A DNA stretch of 64,000 nucleotides from Microbacterium hominis (GCF_013282805.1 NZ_CP054038.1:2542001-2606000); one strand, 5' to 3'. Positions 45,657 to 55,296 are shown, numbered from the stretch's first letter. Numbers and translations: made by a program. Notes: generated from the sequence alone by a model not told the origin.

Positions 45657-48600
45657 GTGTCGAGCCAGGTGACGGGCGTCGGGGTGTCGAACGAGGGAGA
45701 GTTCGGTGCCAACGAGTGGCTCGTCGACGAACTGTATGAGCAGTTCAAGATCGATCGGAACTCCGTCGACAAGGAGTGGTGGCCCGTTCTCGAGGCCTAC
45801 CGTCCGGTGACCTCCGACTCCGCCGGCTCCCCGGCATCCGCCCCCGCGACCCCCGCCCCGGCGGCCACGGCCGCCCCCGCGGCGCCGGCCGCCGCGGCCC
45901 CGGCGCCTGCCGCGGCCGCCCACCCGGTGACCGCGCCCATTCCGGTGATCGGCGCCCAGCCCGTCGCGCGCACCACGGCGCGCCCCGCCGCGCCGCAGCC
46001 GATCCCCGCGCAGGCTCCCAAGTCCGAGCCGTCGTCGGCGGACGAGGCCGCAGAGGACAAGATCACCGTCCTCAAGGGCATGCCCAAGGCGCTCGCGGCC
46101 AACATGGACGAGTCGCTCACCGTCCCCACCGCGACGAGCGTGCGCACGGTGCCGGCCAAGCTCATGATCGACAACCGGATCGTGATCAACAACCACATGT
46201 CGCGCACCCGCGGCGGCAAGGTGAGCTTCACCCACCTCATCGGCTGGGCCATCATCCAGGCGCTCAAGGAGTTCCCGAGCCAGAACGTGTTCTACGCCGA
46301 GATGGAGGGCAAGCCCTCGGTGGTCGCCCCGGCGCACGTGAACCTCGGCATCGCGATCGATCTGCCCCGACCCGACGGGACGCGCGCGCTCATGGTGCCG
46401 AGCATCAAGCGCGCCGACCAGCTCACCTTCGGCGAGTACCTCACCACCTACGAGGACCTGGTGACCCGTGCCCGCGGCAACAAGCTCACGGCAGCCGACT
46501 TCCAGGGCACCACGATCTCCCTGACCAACCCGGGCGGCATCGGCACCGTCCACTCGGTGCCGCGACTCATGAAGGGCCAGGGCTGCATCGTCGGCGCCGG
46601 CGCCCTCGAGTACCCGGCCGAGTTCCAGGGCGCCAGCGAGAAGACTCTGAACGAGCTGGCGATCGGCAAGACGATCACCCTCACGAGCACGTACGACCAC
46701 CGCGTCATCCAGGGCGCCGGGTCGGGCGAGTTCCTCAAGAAGGTGCACGAGCTGCTCATCGGGCAGCGCGGGTTCTACGACGACATCTTCGCGGCGCTGC
46801 GCATCCCCTACGCCCCGATCCACTGGGCCGCCGACATCAACGTCGACCTGGCCGAGCGCGTCGACAAGCAGGCGCGCGTGCAGGAGCTCATCAACTCGTT
46901 CCGGGTGCGCGGCCACCTCATGGCCGACATCGACCCGCTCGAGTACATGCAGCGCACGCACCCGGATCTGGAGATCGAGCAGCACGGGCTGACCTTCTGG
47001 GACCTCGACCGCGAGTTCGTCACCGGCGGGTTCGGCGGCAAGCGCACCATGAAGCTGCGCGACATCCTCGGCGTCCTGCGCGACTCGTACTGCCGCACGA
47101 TCGGCATCGAGTACATGCACATCCAGGATCCGGGCCAGCGCGCCTGGTTCCAGGAGAACGTCGAGCTCAAGTACCAGAAGCCCGGCCACGACGAGCAGCT
47201 GCGGATCCTCGAGAAGCTGAACCAGGCGGAGGCTTTCGAGACGTTCCTGCAGACCAAGTACGTCGGGCAGAAGCGGTTCAGCCTCGAAGGCGGCGAGTCC
47301 CTCATCCCGCTGATGGACGAGATCCTCCAGGGGGCGGCCGAGGCGGGCCTCGACGGCGCCGCGATCGGCATGGCCCACCGCGGGCGCCTGAACGTGCTCA
47401 CCAACATCGCAGGCAAGACGTACGGCCAGGTGTTCCGCGAGTTCGAAGGCTCCGTCGCGATCGGCTCGAAGAGCGGCTCCGGCGATGTGAAGTACCACCT
47501 GGGCACCGAGGGCACCTTCGTCGCCGACGGCGGCGAGGAGCTGCCCGTGTACCTCGCGGCGAACCCCTCGCACCTCGAGACCGTCGACGGCGTGCTCGAG
47601 GGCATCGTTCGGGCCAAGCAGGACCGCAAGCCCATCGGATCGTTCTCGTGGCTTCCGATCCTCGTGCACGGCGACGCCGCGTTCGCCGGTCAGGGCGTGG
47701 TGGTCGAGACCCTGCAGATGTCGCAGCTGCGCGCCTACCGCACCGGCGGCACCGTGCACGTGGTCGTCAACAATCAGGTCGGCTTCACCACGACGCCGCA
47801 GGACGCCCGGTCGTCGGTGTACGCGACCGACGTCGCCAAGACGATCCAGTCGCCCATCTTCCACGTGAACGGCGATGACCCGGAGGCCGTGACCCGCGTC
47901 GCACAGCTCGCGTTCGCCTACCGCGAGAAGTTCCACCGCGACGTCGTCATCGACCTGGTGTGCTACCGCCGCCGTGGCCACAACGAGGGCGACGACCCCT
48001 CGATGACGCAGCCGCTGATGACGAACCTCATCGAGGCCAAGCGCTCCGTGCGACGCCTGTACACCGAGTCGCTCGTCGGCCGCGGTGACATCACCGAGGA
48101 GGAGTACGAGCAGGCCAAGCGCGACTTCCAGGACCGCCTGGAGATCGCCTTCGCCGAGACGCACGCCGCCGAGACCGGTTCGTCGGCCATCGTCGATGAG
48201 ACCGCCGAGATCGAGCCCGCCGTCGGCGAGCCCGACACCACCGGCGTCTCGCGCGACGTGGTGCAGCTCATCGGCGATGCGTTCGTGAACAAGCCCGACG
48301 GCTTCACCGTGCACAACAAGCTGCAGCAGCTGCTCGACAAGCGGTTCGACATGAGCCGCAACGGCGCCATCGACTGGGCGTTCGGAGAGCTGCTCGCGTT
48401 CGGCTCGCTGCTGTTGGAGAAGACGAACGTGCGCCTGGCCGGCCAGGACGCCCGCCGCGGCACCTTCGTCCAGCGCCACTCGGTGCTGCATGATCGTGCG
48501 AACGGCCAGGAGTGGATCCCGCTGACGAACCTCTCCGGCGACCAGGGCCGGTTCTGGGTGTACGACTCGCTGCTGAGCGAGTACGCCGCGATGGCGTTCG

Positions 48601-49391
48601 AGTACGGCTACTCGGTCGAGCGCCCTGACGCACTGGTGCTGTGGGAGGCGCAGTTCGGCGACTTCGCCAACGGCGCGCAGTCGGTCATCGACGAGTTCAT
48701 CTCCTCGGCCGACCAGAAGTGGGGCCAGCAGTCGAGTGTCGCACTGCTGCTCCCCCACGGCTACGAAGGCCAGGGTCCCGACCACTCGTCGGCGCGCATC
48801 GAGCGCTACCTGCAGATGTGCGCTCAGGACAACATGACGGTCGCACGCCCCTCCACCCCGGCGTCGTACTTCCATCTGCTCCGCCGCCAGGCCTACCAGC
48901 GCCCTCGCCGCCCGCTCGTGGTGTTCACCCCGAAGGCGATGCTGCGCCTGCGCGGCGCGACCAGCCCGGTCGAGGACTTCACCTCGGGCAAGTTCGAGCC
49001 GGTGCTCGACGACAACCGCGGCCTCGACAAGAGCGCGGTCAAGCGCGTGCTGCTGCATTCGGGCAAGATCCACTGGGACCTCAAGTCCGAGCTCGAGAAG
49101 AACCCGAACCCGGAGATCGCCCTCGTGCGCCTCGAGCAGTTCTACCCGGCCCCCATCGCCGAGCTGAACGCCGTGATCGACGACTACCCGAACGCCCAGC
49201 TCGTGTGGGTGCAGGACGAGCCCGAGAACCAGGGCGCGTGGCCGTTCATCGCCCTCGAGGTGGTCAAGCACCTGCACGGCCGCACGATCCGCCGCGTGTC
49301 GCGGTCGGCGGCCGCATCGACGGCGACCGGATCGCCCAAGGTCCACGCCGCCGAGCAGGCCGACATCCTGCGCAAGGCGCTCACGCTCTGA
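45657..49391 (+). CDS. kgd: Multifunctional 2-oxoglutarate dehydrogenase E1/E2 (Kgd)
   Basis: 1244 residues. Actinobacterial fused form: a short E1 N-terminus (ANEWLVDELYEQFKIDRNSV), an Ala/Pro-rich linker (about 60-115), an E2-type acyltransferase core (about 130-380, with STYDHRVIQGAGSGEFL holding the catalytic His), then the thiamine-diphosphate E1 part (GMAHRGRLNVLTN near 570, CYRRRGHNEGDDPSMTQP near 770). No lipoyl domain is present, as expected; that comes from a separate E2. Oxidises 2-oxoglutarate to succinyl-CoA in the citric acid cycle; the family is held in check by GarA/OdhI. GTG start, with GAGGAAAGCAGG upstream. Confidence 0.97.
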   Translation: MSSQVTGVGVSNEGEFGANEWLVDELYEQFKIDRNSVDKEWWPVLEAYRPVTSDSAGSPASAPATPAPAATAAPAAPAAAAPAPAAAAHPVTAPIPVIGAQPVARTTARPAAPQPIPAQAPKSEPSSADEAAEDKITVLKGMPKALAANMDESLTVPTATSVRTVPAKLMIDNRIVINNHMSRTRGGKVSFTHLIGWAIIQALKEFPSQNVFYAEMEGKPSVVAPAHVNLGIAIDLPRPDGTRALMVPSIKRADQLTFGEYLTTYEDLVTRARGNKLTAADFQGTTISLTNPGGIGTVHSVPRLMKGQGCIVGAGALEYPAEFQGASEKTLNELAIGKTITLTSTYDHRVIQGAGSGEFLKKVHELLIGQRGFYDDIFAALRIPYAPIHWAADINVDLAERVDKQARVQELINSFRVRGHLMADIDPLEYMQRTHPDLEIEQHGLTFWDLDREFVTGGFGGKRTMKLRDILGVLRDSYCRTIGIEYMHIQDPGQRAWFQENVELKYQKPGHDEQLRILEKLNQAEAFETFLQTKYVGQKRFSLEGGESLIPLMDEILQGAAEAGLDGAAIGMAHRGRLNVLTNIAGKTYGQVFREFEGSVAIGSKSGSGDVKYHLGTEGTFVADGGEELPVYLAANPSHLETVDGVLEGIVRAKQDRKPIGSFSWLPILVHGDAAFAGQGVVVETLQMSQLRAYRTGGTVHVVVNNQVGFTTTPQDARSSVYATDVAKTIQSPIFHVNGDDPEAVTRVAQLAFAYREKFHRDVVIDLVCYRRRGHNEGDDPSMTQPLMTNLIEAKRSVRRLYTESLVGRGDITEEEYEQAKRDFQDRLEIAFAETHAAETGSSAIVDETAEIEPAVGEPDTTGVSRDVVQLIGDAFVNKPDGFTVHNKLQQLLDKRFDMSRNGAIDWAFGELLAFGSLLLEKTNVRLAGQDARRGTFVQRHSVLHDRANGQEWIPLTNLSGDQGRFWVYDSLLSEYAAMAFEYGYSVERPDALVLWEAQFGDFANGAQSVIDEFISSADQKWGQQSSVALLLPHGYEGQGPDHSSARIERYLQMCAQDNMTVARPSTPASYFHLLRRQAYQRPRRPLVVFTPKAMLRLRGATSPVEDFTSGKFEPVLDDNRGLDKSAVKRVLLHSGKIHWDLKSELEKNPNPEIALVRLEQFYPAPIAELNAVIDDYPNAQLVWVQDEPENQGAWPFIALEVVKHLHGRTIRRVSRSAAASTATGSPKVHAAEQADILRKALTL

Positions 49392-49399
49392 CAGCGACG

Positions 49400-49435
49400 A
49401 AGGGGCGCGGCCGGCACCGTCCGGCCGCGCCCCTT
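49400..49435 (+). terminator. kgd terminator, 15-bp hairpin
   Basis: AAGGGGCGCGGCCGG (49400-49414) pairs exactly with 49421-49435 around CACCGT. It begins nine bases after the stop codon. Confidence 0.85.
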
Positions 49436-49463
49436 CCCGTCCGAGCCTTCCGCCGACTCGCCG

Positions 49464-50366
49464 ATGAGCCGCTCCGTCACCCTCCTGGTCAATCCCGCCG
49501 CACGCTCCGGGGCCGCCGCCCCCGTGGCCGCGCGGGCAGCCGCCGAGCTGCGCGCGCGGGGGGTGCAGACGCGGCTCACCGAGGGCGGCAGTGCCGCCGA
49601 GTTCGACCTCCTGCTGCGCGATGCGGTGGCGGCCCGCCCCGACGCGATCGTGGTGTGCGGGGGCGACGGCACCGTGCACCTCGCCCTCCAGCGCATGGCG
49701 GGCACCGGCATCCCTCTCGGCATCATCCCCTGCGGGACGGGGAACGACTTCGCCGCGGCGGTCGGGGTGGATGCCACGACCTCCGTCGACGCGATCGCCG
49801 CCGGCGCGGTGCGCGAGATCGATCTGGCCCGCGTCACGCGCACAGACGGCACCACCCGGCTGTACGGCTCGGTGCTCGCCAGCGGCTTCGACGCGCGCGT
49901 GAACGACCGGGCCAACGCCATGCGCTGGCCGCGCGGCGCGCTGCGCTACACCCTGTCGATCCTCATCGAGTTCCTCGCCCTCACCCGCGCCGACTTCGCC
50001 GTGGAGGCCGTCGGCGAGGACGACCGGCCGATCCGGTACCGCGGCGGGCTCATCATGGCGACGGTGGGCAACGGCCGCAGTTATGGCGGCGGCATCCCGA
50101 TCTGTCCGGACGCCGACCTCGCCGACGGGCTGCTGGACCTGGTGCTCGTGCGTCCGCTCAGCAGGACGCGCCTGCTCCGGCTGCTGCCGCGCGTGTACGC
50201 GGGCACCCACCTGGCGGTGGACGAGGTGATCGCGCACCGCGTGCGCGCGGTGCGGATCGCCGCGCCCGGCGTGACCGCCTACGCCGACGGCGATCCCGTC
50301 GGCGCGCTGCCGCTGCACATCGAAGCGGTCCCCGGCGCGCTGCGCGTCCTCGCCCCCGCTCGGTGA
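49464..50366 (+). CDS. Diacylglycerol-kinase-family lipid kinase
   Basis: 300 residues. VTLLVNPAARSG, the nucleotide motif VVCGGDGTVHLAL, and IPCGTGNDFAAAVG are standard DAGK catalytic-domain blocks. VGNGRSYGGGIPICPDADL lies in the C-terminal domain. It phosphorylates a lipid alcohol such as diacylglycerol, probably for phospholipid recycling. The ATG lies after the kgd terminator; no clear ribosome site. Confidence 0.93.
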   Translation: MSRSVTLLVNPAARSGAAAPVAARAAAELRARGVQTRLTEGGSAAEFDLLLRDAVAARPDAIVVCGGDGTVHLALQRMAGTGIPLGIIPCGTGNDFAAAVGVDATTSVDAIAAGAVREIDLARVTRTDGTTRLYGSVLASGFDARVNDRANAMRWPRGALRYTLSILIEFLALTRADFAVEAVGEDDRPIRYRGGLIMATVGNGRSYGGGIPICPDADLADGLLDLVLVRPLSRTRLLRLLPRVYAGTHLAVDEVIAHRVRAVRIAAPGVTAYADGDPVGALPLHIEAVPGALRVLAPAR

Positions 50367-50414
50367 GAGTGGATGCCGCGCCGCGGCCGCGCGGATGCGT
50401 GCGCCGTGCGCGCG

Positions 50415-50657
50415 TCAGTGCGCGGGGTGGGCGGCGCGCAGCTTCGCCAGCACCTGGTCGCGCAGCTCCTCGGGCGCCGACTCCTTGCACGCGCGCGCCA
50501 GCACATCGGTGAGGGTGCGCGCCACGAGCGCCTCGTCACGGCATCCGGGACAGTGCTCCAGATGCTCGGCGATGTCGGAGTGCTTGGTCTTGCACACCTC
50601 GTTGCGGAGGTACTCCTCGAGGTCGCGCCGCGCCTTCTCGCAGCCGCAATCGGTCAT
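50415..50657 (-). CDS. rsrA: Redox-sensing zinc anti-sigma factor
   Basis: 80 residues. The ZAS motif His32-x3-Cys36-x2-Cys39 is present in HLEHCPGC, with Cys4, Cys6 and Cys22 also available for zinc or disulfide. In Streptomyces, RsrA releases SigR when its thiols are oxidised; the mycobacterial RshA is similar. The ATG overlaps the end of sigR by four bases, so the two are made together. Confidence 0.94.
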   Translation of the reverse strand: MTDCGCEKARRDLEEYLRNEVCKTKHSDIAEHLEHCPGCRDEALVARTLTDVLARACKESAPEELRDQVLAKLRAAHPAH

Positions 50658-51253
50658 TTCGTGCTCCTTGTGGCGGGCACCGTCATGCCGCGCTCTCTCG
50701 CGTAGTCGGCCAGCAGGTCGCGCAGCAGCCGCCGGCCGCGGTGCAGGCGGCTCATCACCGTGCCGATAGGGGTCTTCATGATGTCGGCGATCTCCTGGTA
50801 GGCGAATCCCTCGACGTCGGCGAGGTACACGGCCAACCGGAAGTCCTCCGGGATGGACTGCAGCGCATCCTTGACGATGGACGCGGGCATGTGGTCGATC
50901 GCCTCCGCCTCGGCGGACCGGGTGCTGGTCGCCGTGGTCGACTCGGCGCCGCCGAGCTGCCAGTCCTCGAGCTCGTCGATCGCCCCCTGATACGGCTCGC
51001 GCTGCTTCTTGCGATAGGTGTTGATGTACGTGTTGGTCAGGATGCGGTACAGCCACGCCTTGAGGTTGGTGCCCTGCGTGAAACTCGCCCACGAGGCGAA
51101 CGCCTTCACGAACGTCTCCTGCACGAGATCGGCGGCGTCCGCCGGGTTGCGCGTCATGCGCATCGCGGCCGCATACAGCTGGTCCATGAAGGGCAGCGCC
51201 TGCTCTTCGAACTGCGATCGCGCTTCGTGCGCCTGATCAGTCGATTCGCTCAT
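50654..51253 (-). CDS. sigR: ECF sigma factor of the thiol-stress response
   Basis: 199 residues from the ATG at 51253. Region 2 reads [20 protein letters not shown], then [20 protein letters not shown], then [16 protein letters not shown]; region 4 reads [20 protein letters not shown], all typical of SigR/SigH. With RsrA it forms the switch for oxidative and disulfide stress. The frame stays open to a TTG at 51343, which would add 30 residues, like the longer SigR' form of Streptomyces. A SigR-like promoter lies upstream. Confidence 0.94.
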   Translation of the reverse strand: MSESTDQAHEARSQFEEQALPFMDQLYAAAMRMTRNPADAADLVQETFVKAFASWASFTQGTNLKAWLYRILTNTYINTYRKKQREPYQGAIDELEDWQLGGAESTTATSTRSAEAEAIDHMPASIVKDALQSIPEDFRLAVYLADVEGFAYQEIADIMKTPIGTVMSRLHRGRRLLRDLLADYARERGMTVPATRSTK

Positions 51254-51343
51254 CACGCGCAAGTCTACGACGGCGGCTCCGGCGAGCTCAGGGTGCTCGT
51301 CGAAGTGGTGCTCGGTATCGAGGCGATCGAGGGTCGCTATCAA

Positions 51344-51368
51344 AACTGCTCCGCTTCACGGTGGTTCG
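51344..51368 (-). promoter_or_regulatory. Candidate self-regulated promoter of sigR
   Basis: CGAAC (51364-51368) and GTT (51344-51346) on the minus strand are 17 bases apart. The SigR/SigH consensus is GGAAT-N18-GTT, so spacing is one short and two bases differ. It sits where an autoregulatory promoter is expected. Confidence 0.4.
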
Positions 51369-51394
51369 GGCGAGGTTCAGTAGGGTAGAACCCG

Positions 51395-52759
51395 ATGACT
51401 GCCGATGGGTATTCCCCCGCGCTCGCACGCGACGCGCGCGACCACTGGTCCGCGCCGGTCGCGGACGGCGCTCTGCGCGCGACCGTCACCGTGCCGGGAT
51501 CCAAGTCCCTGACCAATCGCGAGCTGATCCTGGCGGCCCTGGCCGACGGTCCGAGCCGCCTGATCTCTCCGTTGCACTCCGACGACTCGGCCCGCATGAT
51601 CGAGGCGCTGCGCGCGCTCGGCGTCGGCATCGAGTACGAGCCTGGCTCCGGCCACTTCGGCGATGACCTCGTCGTGACGCCGGTGTGGCCACTGCGCGGG
51701 AGCACCGTGGTCGACTGCGGCCAGGCGGGCACCGTGATGCGCTTCGTGGCGGCGCTGGGCGGCTTCGCCGACGGCGATGTCACCCTCACCGCGCACGAGA
51801 GCGCCCTCCACCGCCCCATGGGTGCGATGATCTCGGCGCTGCGCGACGTCGGCGTCGACATCGATGACGGCGGCCACTGGGCACTCCCGTTCACCGTCCG
51901 CGGCCATGGGCACGTGCGCGGCGGTGAGATCACGATCGACGCGAGCGCCTCGAGCCAGTTCGTGTCGGGACTGCTGCTGGCCGCACCGCGCTTCGATGTC
52001 GGCATCCACCTCGTCCACTCCGGCGACCGCCTGCCGAGCATGCCGCACATCGACATGACGGTCGAGGCCCTGGCCCACCGCGGCGTGCACGTGGAGCGTC
52101 CCGAGGCCGGCGGCTGGATCGTGCCGGCGGGCGCGATCCGCGGCAAGGACATCGCGATCGAGCCAGACCTCTCCAACGCCGCACCTTTCCTCGCCGCGGC
52201 GATGATCGCCGGCGGCCAGGTCACGGTGACGGGCTGGCCGGCGCGCTCCACCCAGCCGGGGGCGATGCTCACCGACATCCTGGCCGTCATGGGCGCCCGG
52301 GTCTCGCGGCGAGGCGGCGCCCTCACGGTGACCGGCGGCAACGGCATCCGCGGGGTCGACCTCGACCTGTCGGCGGCGGGAGAGCTCACCCCCACGATCT
52401 TCGCGCTCGCGGCGTTCGCCGACGCGCCGTCGACGCTCTACGGCATCGGCCACATCCGCGGCCACGAGACCGATCGCATCGCGGCGCTGGTCGGCGAGCT
52501 GCGCTCCCTCGGCGGCGAGGCGCACGAGCTCGCCGACGGCATCCGCATCGTGCCGCGACCGCTGCACGGCGGTCTCTGGCACGCCCACCACGACCACCGC
52601 CTCGCCACGACGGGCGCGCTCATCGGACTCGCGGTGCCCGGCGTCCAGGTCGACGACATCGGCACGACGGCCAAGACGATGCCGGAGTTCCCGCAGCTGT
52701 GGCAGGACATGCTCGACGGCCCGGTCGAGGTCTCGGCGGAGGCGATGCGCGCATCGTGA
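51395..52759 (+). CDS. aroA: 3-phosphoshikimate 1-carboxyvinyltransferase (EPSP synthase)
   Basis: 454 residues. TVPGSKSLTNRELILAALAD binds shikimate-3-phosphate, DCGQAGTVMRFVAAL is the GxAGTxxR motif, and RGHETDRIAALVGEL and HHDHRLATTGALIGL are the C-terminal signatures. Sixth step of the shikimate pathway to aromatic amino acids. TAGGGT at 51381-51386 ends eight bases before the ATG, so the mRNA is probably leaderless. It overlaps rsgA. Confidence 0.96.
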   Translation: MTADGYSPALARDARDHWSAPVADGALRATVTVPGSKSLTNRELILAALADGPSRLISPLHSDDSARMIEALRALGVGIEYEPGSGHFGDDLVVTPVWPLRGSTVVDCGQAGTVMRFVAALGGFADGDVTLTAHESALHRPMGAMISALRDVGVDIDDGGHWALPFTVRGHGHVRGGEITIDASASSQFVSGLLLAAPRFDVGIHLVHSGDRLPSMPHIDMTVEALAHRGVHVERPEAGGWIVPAGAIRGKDIAIEPDLSNAAPFLAAAMIAGGQVTVTGWPARSTQPGAMLTDILAVMGARVSRRGGALTVTGGNGIRGVDLDLSAAGELTPTIFALAAFADAPSTLYGIGHIRGHETDRIAALVGELRSLGGEAHELADGIRIVPRPLHGGLWHAHHDHRLATTGALIGLAVPGVQVDDIGTTAKTMPEFPQLWQDMLDGPVEVSAEAMRAS

Positions 52760-53820
52760 GCTGGCTCGACGATCTCGACGACGACGACGAACTCGAGTTC
52801 GACGAAGCCGATGTGCGCGTGCGCCCCAACCCCAAGGCGAATCGCCCGCGCACCAAGCGGCGTCCGGCCCACGCCGACGCCGCCATCGCGCGTGTGCTGG
52901 GCGTCGACCGCGGCCGCTACACCGTGCTCATCGACGAGGACGGACCTGAAGAGCACAGCGTGCTGGCCACGCGCGCGCGGGAGCTGCGCAAGATGCCCAT
53001 CGTCACCGGCGACCGCGCCCGCGTCGTCGGAGATCGCTCCGGCGACGAGGGCACCCTCGCCCGCATCGTCGGCATCGAGGAGCGCACCTCGCTGCTGCGC
53101 CGCAGCGCCGACGACACCGACCAGGTGGAACGGATCATCGTGGCCAACGCCGACCAGATGCTCGTGGTGGTCGCCGCCGCAGACCCCGAGCCCCGGGAGC
53201 GTCTGGTCGACCGCTACCTCGTCGCGGCGCTGGATGCCGGCGTCCGGCCCCTGCTCGTGGTGACCAAGACCGACCTCGCCGACCCGACGGCCTTCCTGTC
53301 GCACTTCGAGGGGCTCGACCTGCGCGTGTTCACGAGCGCGCGCGAAGAGATGCCGGTGGACGAGATCGGCGAGGCCATCACGGGCCACTCGACCGTCTTC
53401 GTCGGCCACTCGGGCGTCGGCAAGTCCACCCTGGTGAACGCCCTCGTCCCGGAGGCTCACCGTGCCACCGGCCACGTCAACGAAGTCACCGGGCGCGGGC
53501 GGCACACCTCGAGCTCGACGGTGTCGCTGCGCTACCGCGGCCCTGACGGCAACGGGTGGGTGATCGACACGCCGGGGGTGCGCTCGTTCGGTCTGGGCCA
53601 CGTCGACCCCGCCAACATCCTGAAGGGCTTCACCGACCTCGCCGCGATCGCCGAGGAGTGCCCGCGCGGCTGCACCCATCTGGCCGACGCGCCCGACTGC
53701 GCCATGATCGAAGCGCTCCAGGAGGGGCGGCTCGGCCCCCGCGGCGCCGCGCGCCTGGACTCGCTCCAGCGGCTGCTCGAGACCTTCGCGGACCGCGCAT
53801 CACGGCCCGCGGCGCCGTAG
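52756..53820 (+). CDS. rsgA: Small ribosomal subunit biogenesis GTPase
   Basis: 354 residues. OB-fold (about 55-115), then a circularly permuted GTPase: TKTD (G4) precedes GHSGVGKSTL (G1) and DTPG (G3). A zinc finger follows, with CPRGCTHLADAPDC. Releases factors from the late 30S subunit. The acidic N-terminus (LDDLDDDDELEFDEADV) is an actinobacterial extension. GTG start overlaps the aroA stop. Confidence 0.96.
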   Translation: MSWLDDLDDDDELEFDEADVRVRPNPKANRPRTKRRPAHADAAIARVLGVDRGRYTVLIDEDGPEEHSVLATRARELRKMPIVTGDRARVVGDRSGDEGTLARIVGIEERTSLLRRSADDTDQVERIIVANADQMLVVVAAADPEPRERLVDRYLVAALDAGVRPLLVVTKTDLADPTAFLSHFEGLDLRVFTSAREEMPVDEIGEAITGHSTVFVGHSGVGKSTLVNALVPEAHRATGHVNEVTGRGRHTSSSTVSLRYRGPDGNGWVIDTPGVRSFGLGHVDPANILKGFTDLAAIAEECPRGCTHLADAPDCAMIEALQEGRLGPRGAARLDSLQRLLETFADRASRPAAP

Positions 53821-53829
53821 GCTGGGCCC

Positions 53830-54306
53830 GTGACCGAACGACTCTCCCCCGGCGACGCCGCCCCCGACTTCACCCTCCTCGACCAGGACGACCGTCAGGT
53901 CAGCCTCCGCGACCTGCGCGGAGCCGGAGTGGTCCTCTTCTTCTACCCGGCCGCGATGACGCCGGGGTGCACCACCGAGGCGTGCGACTTCCGCGACAGC
54001 CTGGCGCCGCTGCAGGCAGCCGGCTACACCGTCCTCGGCATCTCCCGCGACGACACTGCCACCCTGCGCGCGTTCCGCGAGCGCGACGGGCTCACCTACG
54101 ATCTCGTGAGCGATCCCGACCACGCCGTCCACACCGCCTACGGCGCGTGGGGCGAGAAGATGAACTACGGCAAGCTCGTCGAGGGCGTGCTGCGCTCCAC
54201 GTTCGTCATCGACGCCGAAGGGCGCATCGAGCACGCGCTGTACAACGTGAAGGCGACCGGTCACGTGGCCCGGATCCGCAAGCTCGTGGGGCTCGACGCC
54301 GCCTAG
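53830..54306 (+). CDS. bcp: Thiol peroxidase of the BCP/PrxQ type
   Basis: 158 residues. MTPGCTTEACDFRD has the peroxidatic Cys and, five residues on, the resolving Cys. Reduces peroxides with thioredoxin or mycoredoxin. The -10 TAGGCT starts with the TAG stop of rsgA and ends six bases before the GTG start, so it probably has a leaderless transcript of its own next to read-through from rsgA. Confidence 0.96.
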   Translation: MTERLSPGDAAPDFTLLDQDDRQVSLRDLRGAGVVLFFYPAAMTPGCTTEACDFRDSLAPLQAAGYTVLGISRDDTATLRAFRERDGLTYDLVSDPDHAVHTAYGAWGEKMNYGKLVEGVLRSTFVIDAEGRIEHALYNVKATGHVARIRKLVGLDAA

Positions 54307-54368
54307 CACCGACGGCGCGCGCCGCCGGCCCGCACGGGGCGAGCCGGTGTGTCCGTCTGTGCGGGTCG

Positions 54369-54749
54369 TCAGTCCGCGCTGCGGCTGCGCCGCGCCGACA
54401 GCACCAGCGCCACGAGGGTCACCACCGCCGGCGCCGCCAGGGCCAGGGCGATCCCCGGCGCGGCGTACGCCCCTGTGAGCGCCCCGAGCGCCACCGCGAG
54501 GATCAGCAGCTGGGTGACGATGCCACCCGAGCGCCCCCACGACAGACCGCGCGCCGCCCCGTAGGCGAACGAGGCCACCGCGGTCACCCCCACGAGCGTG
54601 ATCACGATCAGCGCGAGGGCGCTCGGCAGCGATGCGACGTCGCCGCCGACCAGTGCCACGACCTGCCACACCGCGATCGCAAGCAGCCCCGCCGCCTCGA
54701 CGCCGAGCAGTGTCGCCGCGGTCCACGCGAAGGCTCTCGTTCGGTTCAC
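54369..54749 (-). CDS. Small four-helix membrane protein, function unknown
   Basis: 126 residues with four hydrophobic helices (LLGVEAAGLLAIAVWQVVAL, ALIVITLVGVTAVASFAYGA, IVTQLLILAVALGAL, ALAAPAVVTLVALVL). I chose the GTG at 54749 since GAGAGGAT lies six bases before it; a longer frame begins at 54833 but its first 28 residues are not membrane-like. No family recognised. It diverges from whiB. Confidence 0.8.
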   Translation of the reverse strand: MNRTRAFAWTAATLLGVEAAGLLAIAVWQVVALVGGDVASLPSALALIVITLVGVTAVASFAYGAARGLSWGRSGGIVTQLLILAVALGALTGAYAAPGIALALAAPAVVTLVALVLSARRSRSAD

Positions 54750-54997
54750 GGACAAATCCTCTCGACGCAACGGCGGGGTTGTTTGTGGAGATCCTCCACT
54801 GGTATCGGCGAAGTCATAGCAAAACCCACACAACGCTCAGGATTGGCTCTTGATCAAGGTGAACCGCTATGGGACGATTGGTGAAGCCATGTGCTCCCAC
54901 AGTGCCGTGGGGCGAGCAAGCCTCGCACACCCCACAGGGTATCGGACCCGAACCGGGCCCTCGTCACTCGATCACCATCGTCACAAGGAGCATCACC
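54750..54997. other. Regulatory region between the membrane-protein gene and whiB
   Basis: 248 bases without a gene. It has lower GC than its surroundings at 54775-54860, as expected for promoters. A 10-bp palindrome CTTGATCAAG lies at 54847-54856 and a small hairpin GCGAG/CTCGC near 54910-54925. I could not fix a -35/-10 pair with confidence. The long leader suits a tightly controlled whiB gene. Confidence 0.5.
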
Positions 54998-55246
54998 ATG
55001 GACTGGCGCGACAAGGCCGCCTGCCTCACCGTCGACCCCGAACTCTTCTTCCCGGTCGGGAACACCGGCCCTGCGGTCGACCAGATCGAGAAGGCGAAGG
55101 CCGTCTGCGCGACGTGCACGGTGACCGAGATCTGTCTGCAGTACGCCCTCGAGACCGGTCAGGACTCGGGCGTCTGGGGCGGCCTGTCCGAGGACGAGCG
55201 TCGCGCCCTCAAGCGCCGCGCCGCGCGCGCCCGCCGCGCGAGTTGA
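54998..55246 (+). CDS. whiB1: WhiB-family Fe-S transcription factor (WhiB1/WblE type)
   Basis: 82 residues. Cys9, Cys37, Cys40 and Cys46 bind the 4Fe-4S cluster, and GVWGGLSEDERR is the WhiB turn. The short form without extensions fits WhiB1/WblE, which in mycobacteria binds sigma-A and is NO-sensitive and essential. AAGGAG lies seven bases before the ATG. A pdtaS gene faces it from the other side, a common actinobacterial arrangement. Confidence 0.95.
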   Translation: MDWRDKAACLTVDPELFFPVGNTGPAVDQIEKAKAVCATCTVTEICLQYALETGQDSGVWGGLSEDERRALKRRAARARRAS

Positions 55247-55296
55247 CGCGCCCGGGCGCGACGCGACCCGGGGCACCTGCCCGGAGCCTGTGAAAG

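Noticed and set aside
45621..50318. Minus-strand open frame of about 1565 codons opposite kgd and the lipid kinase
   Set aside because: In this GC-rich DNA the strand opposite a real gene often stays open. The protein is low-complexity Arg/Gly/Val/His text without any family motif, and kgd on the plus strand is certain.
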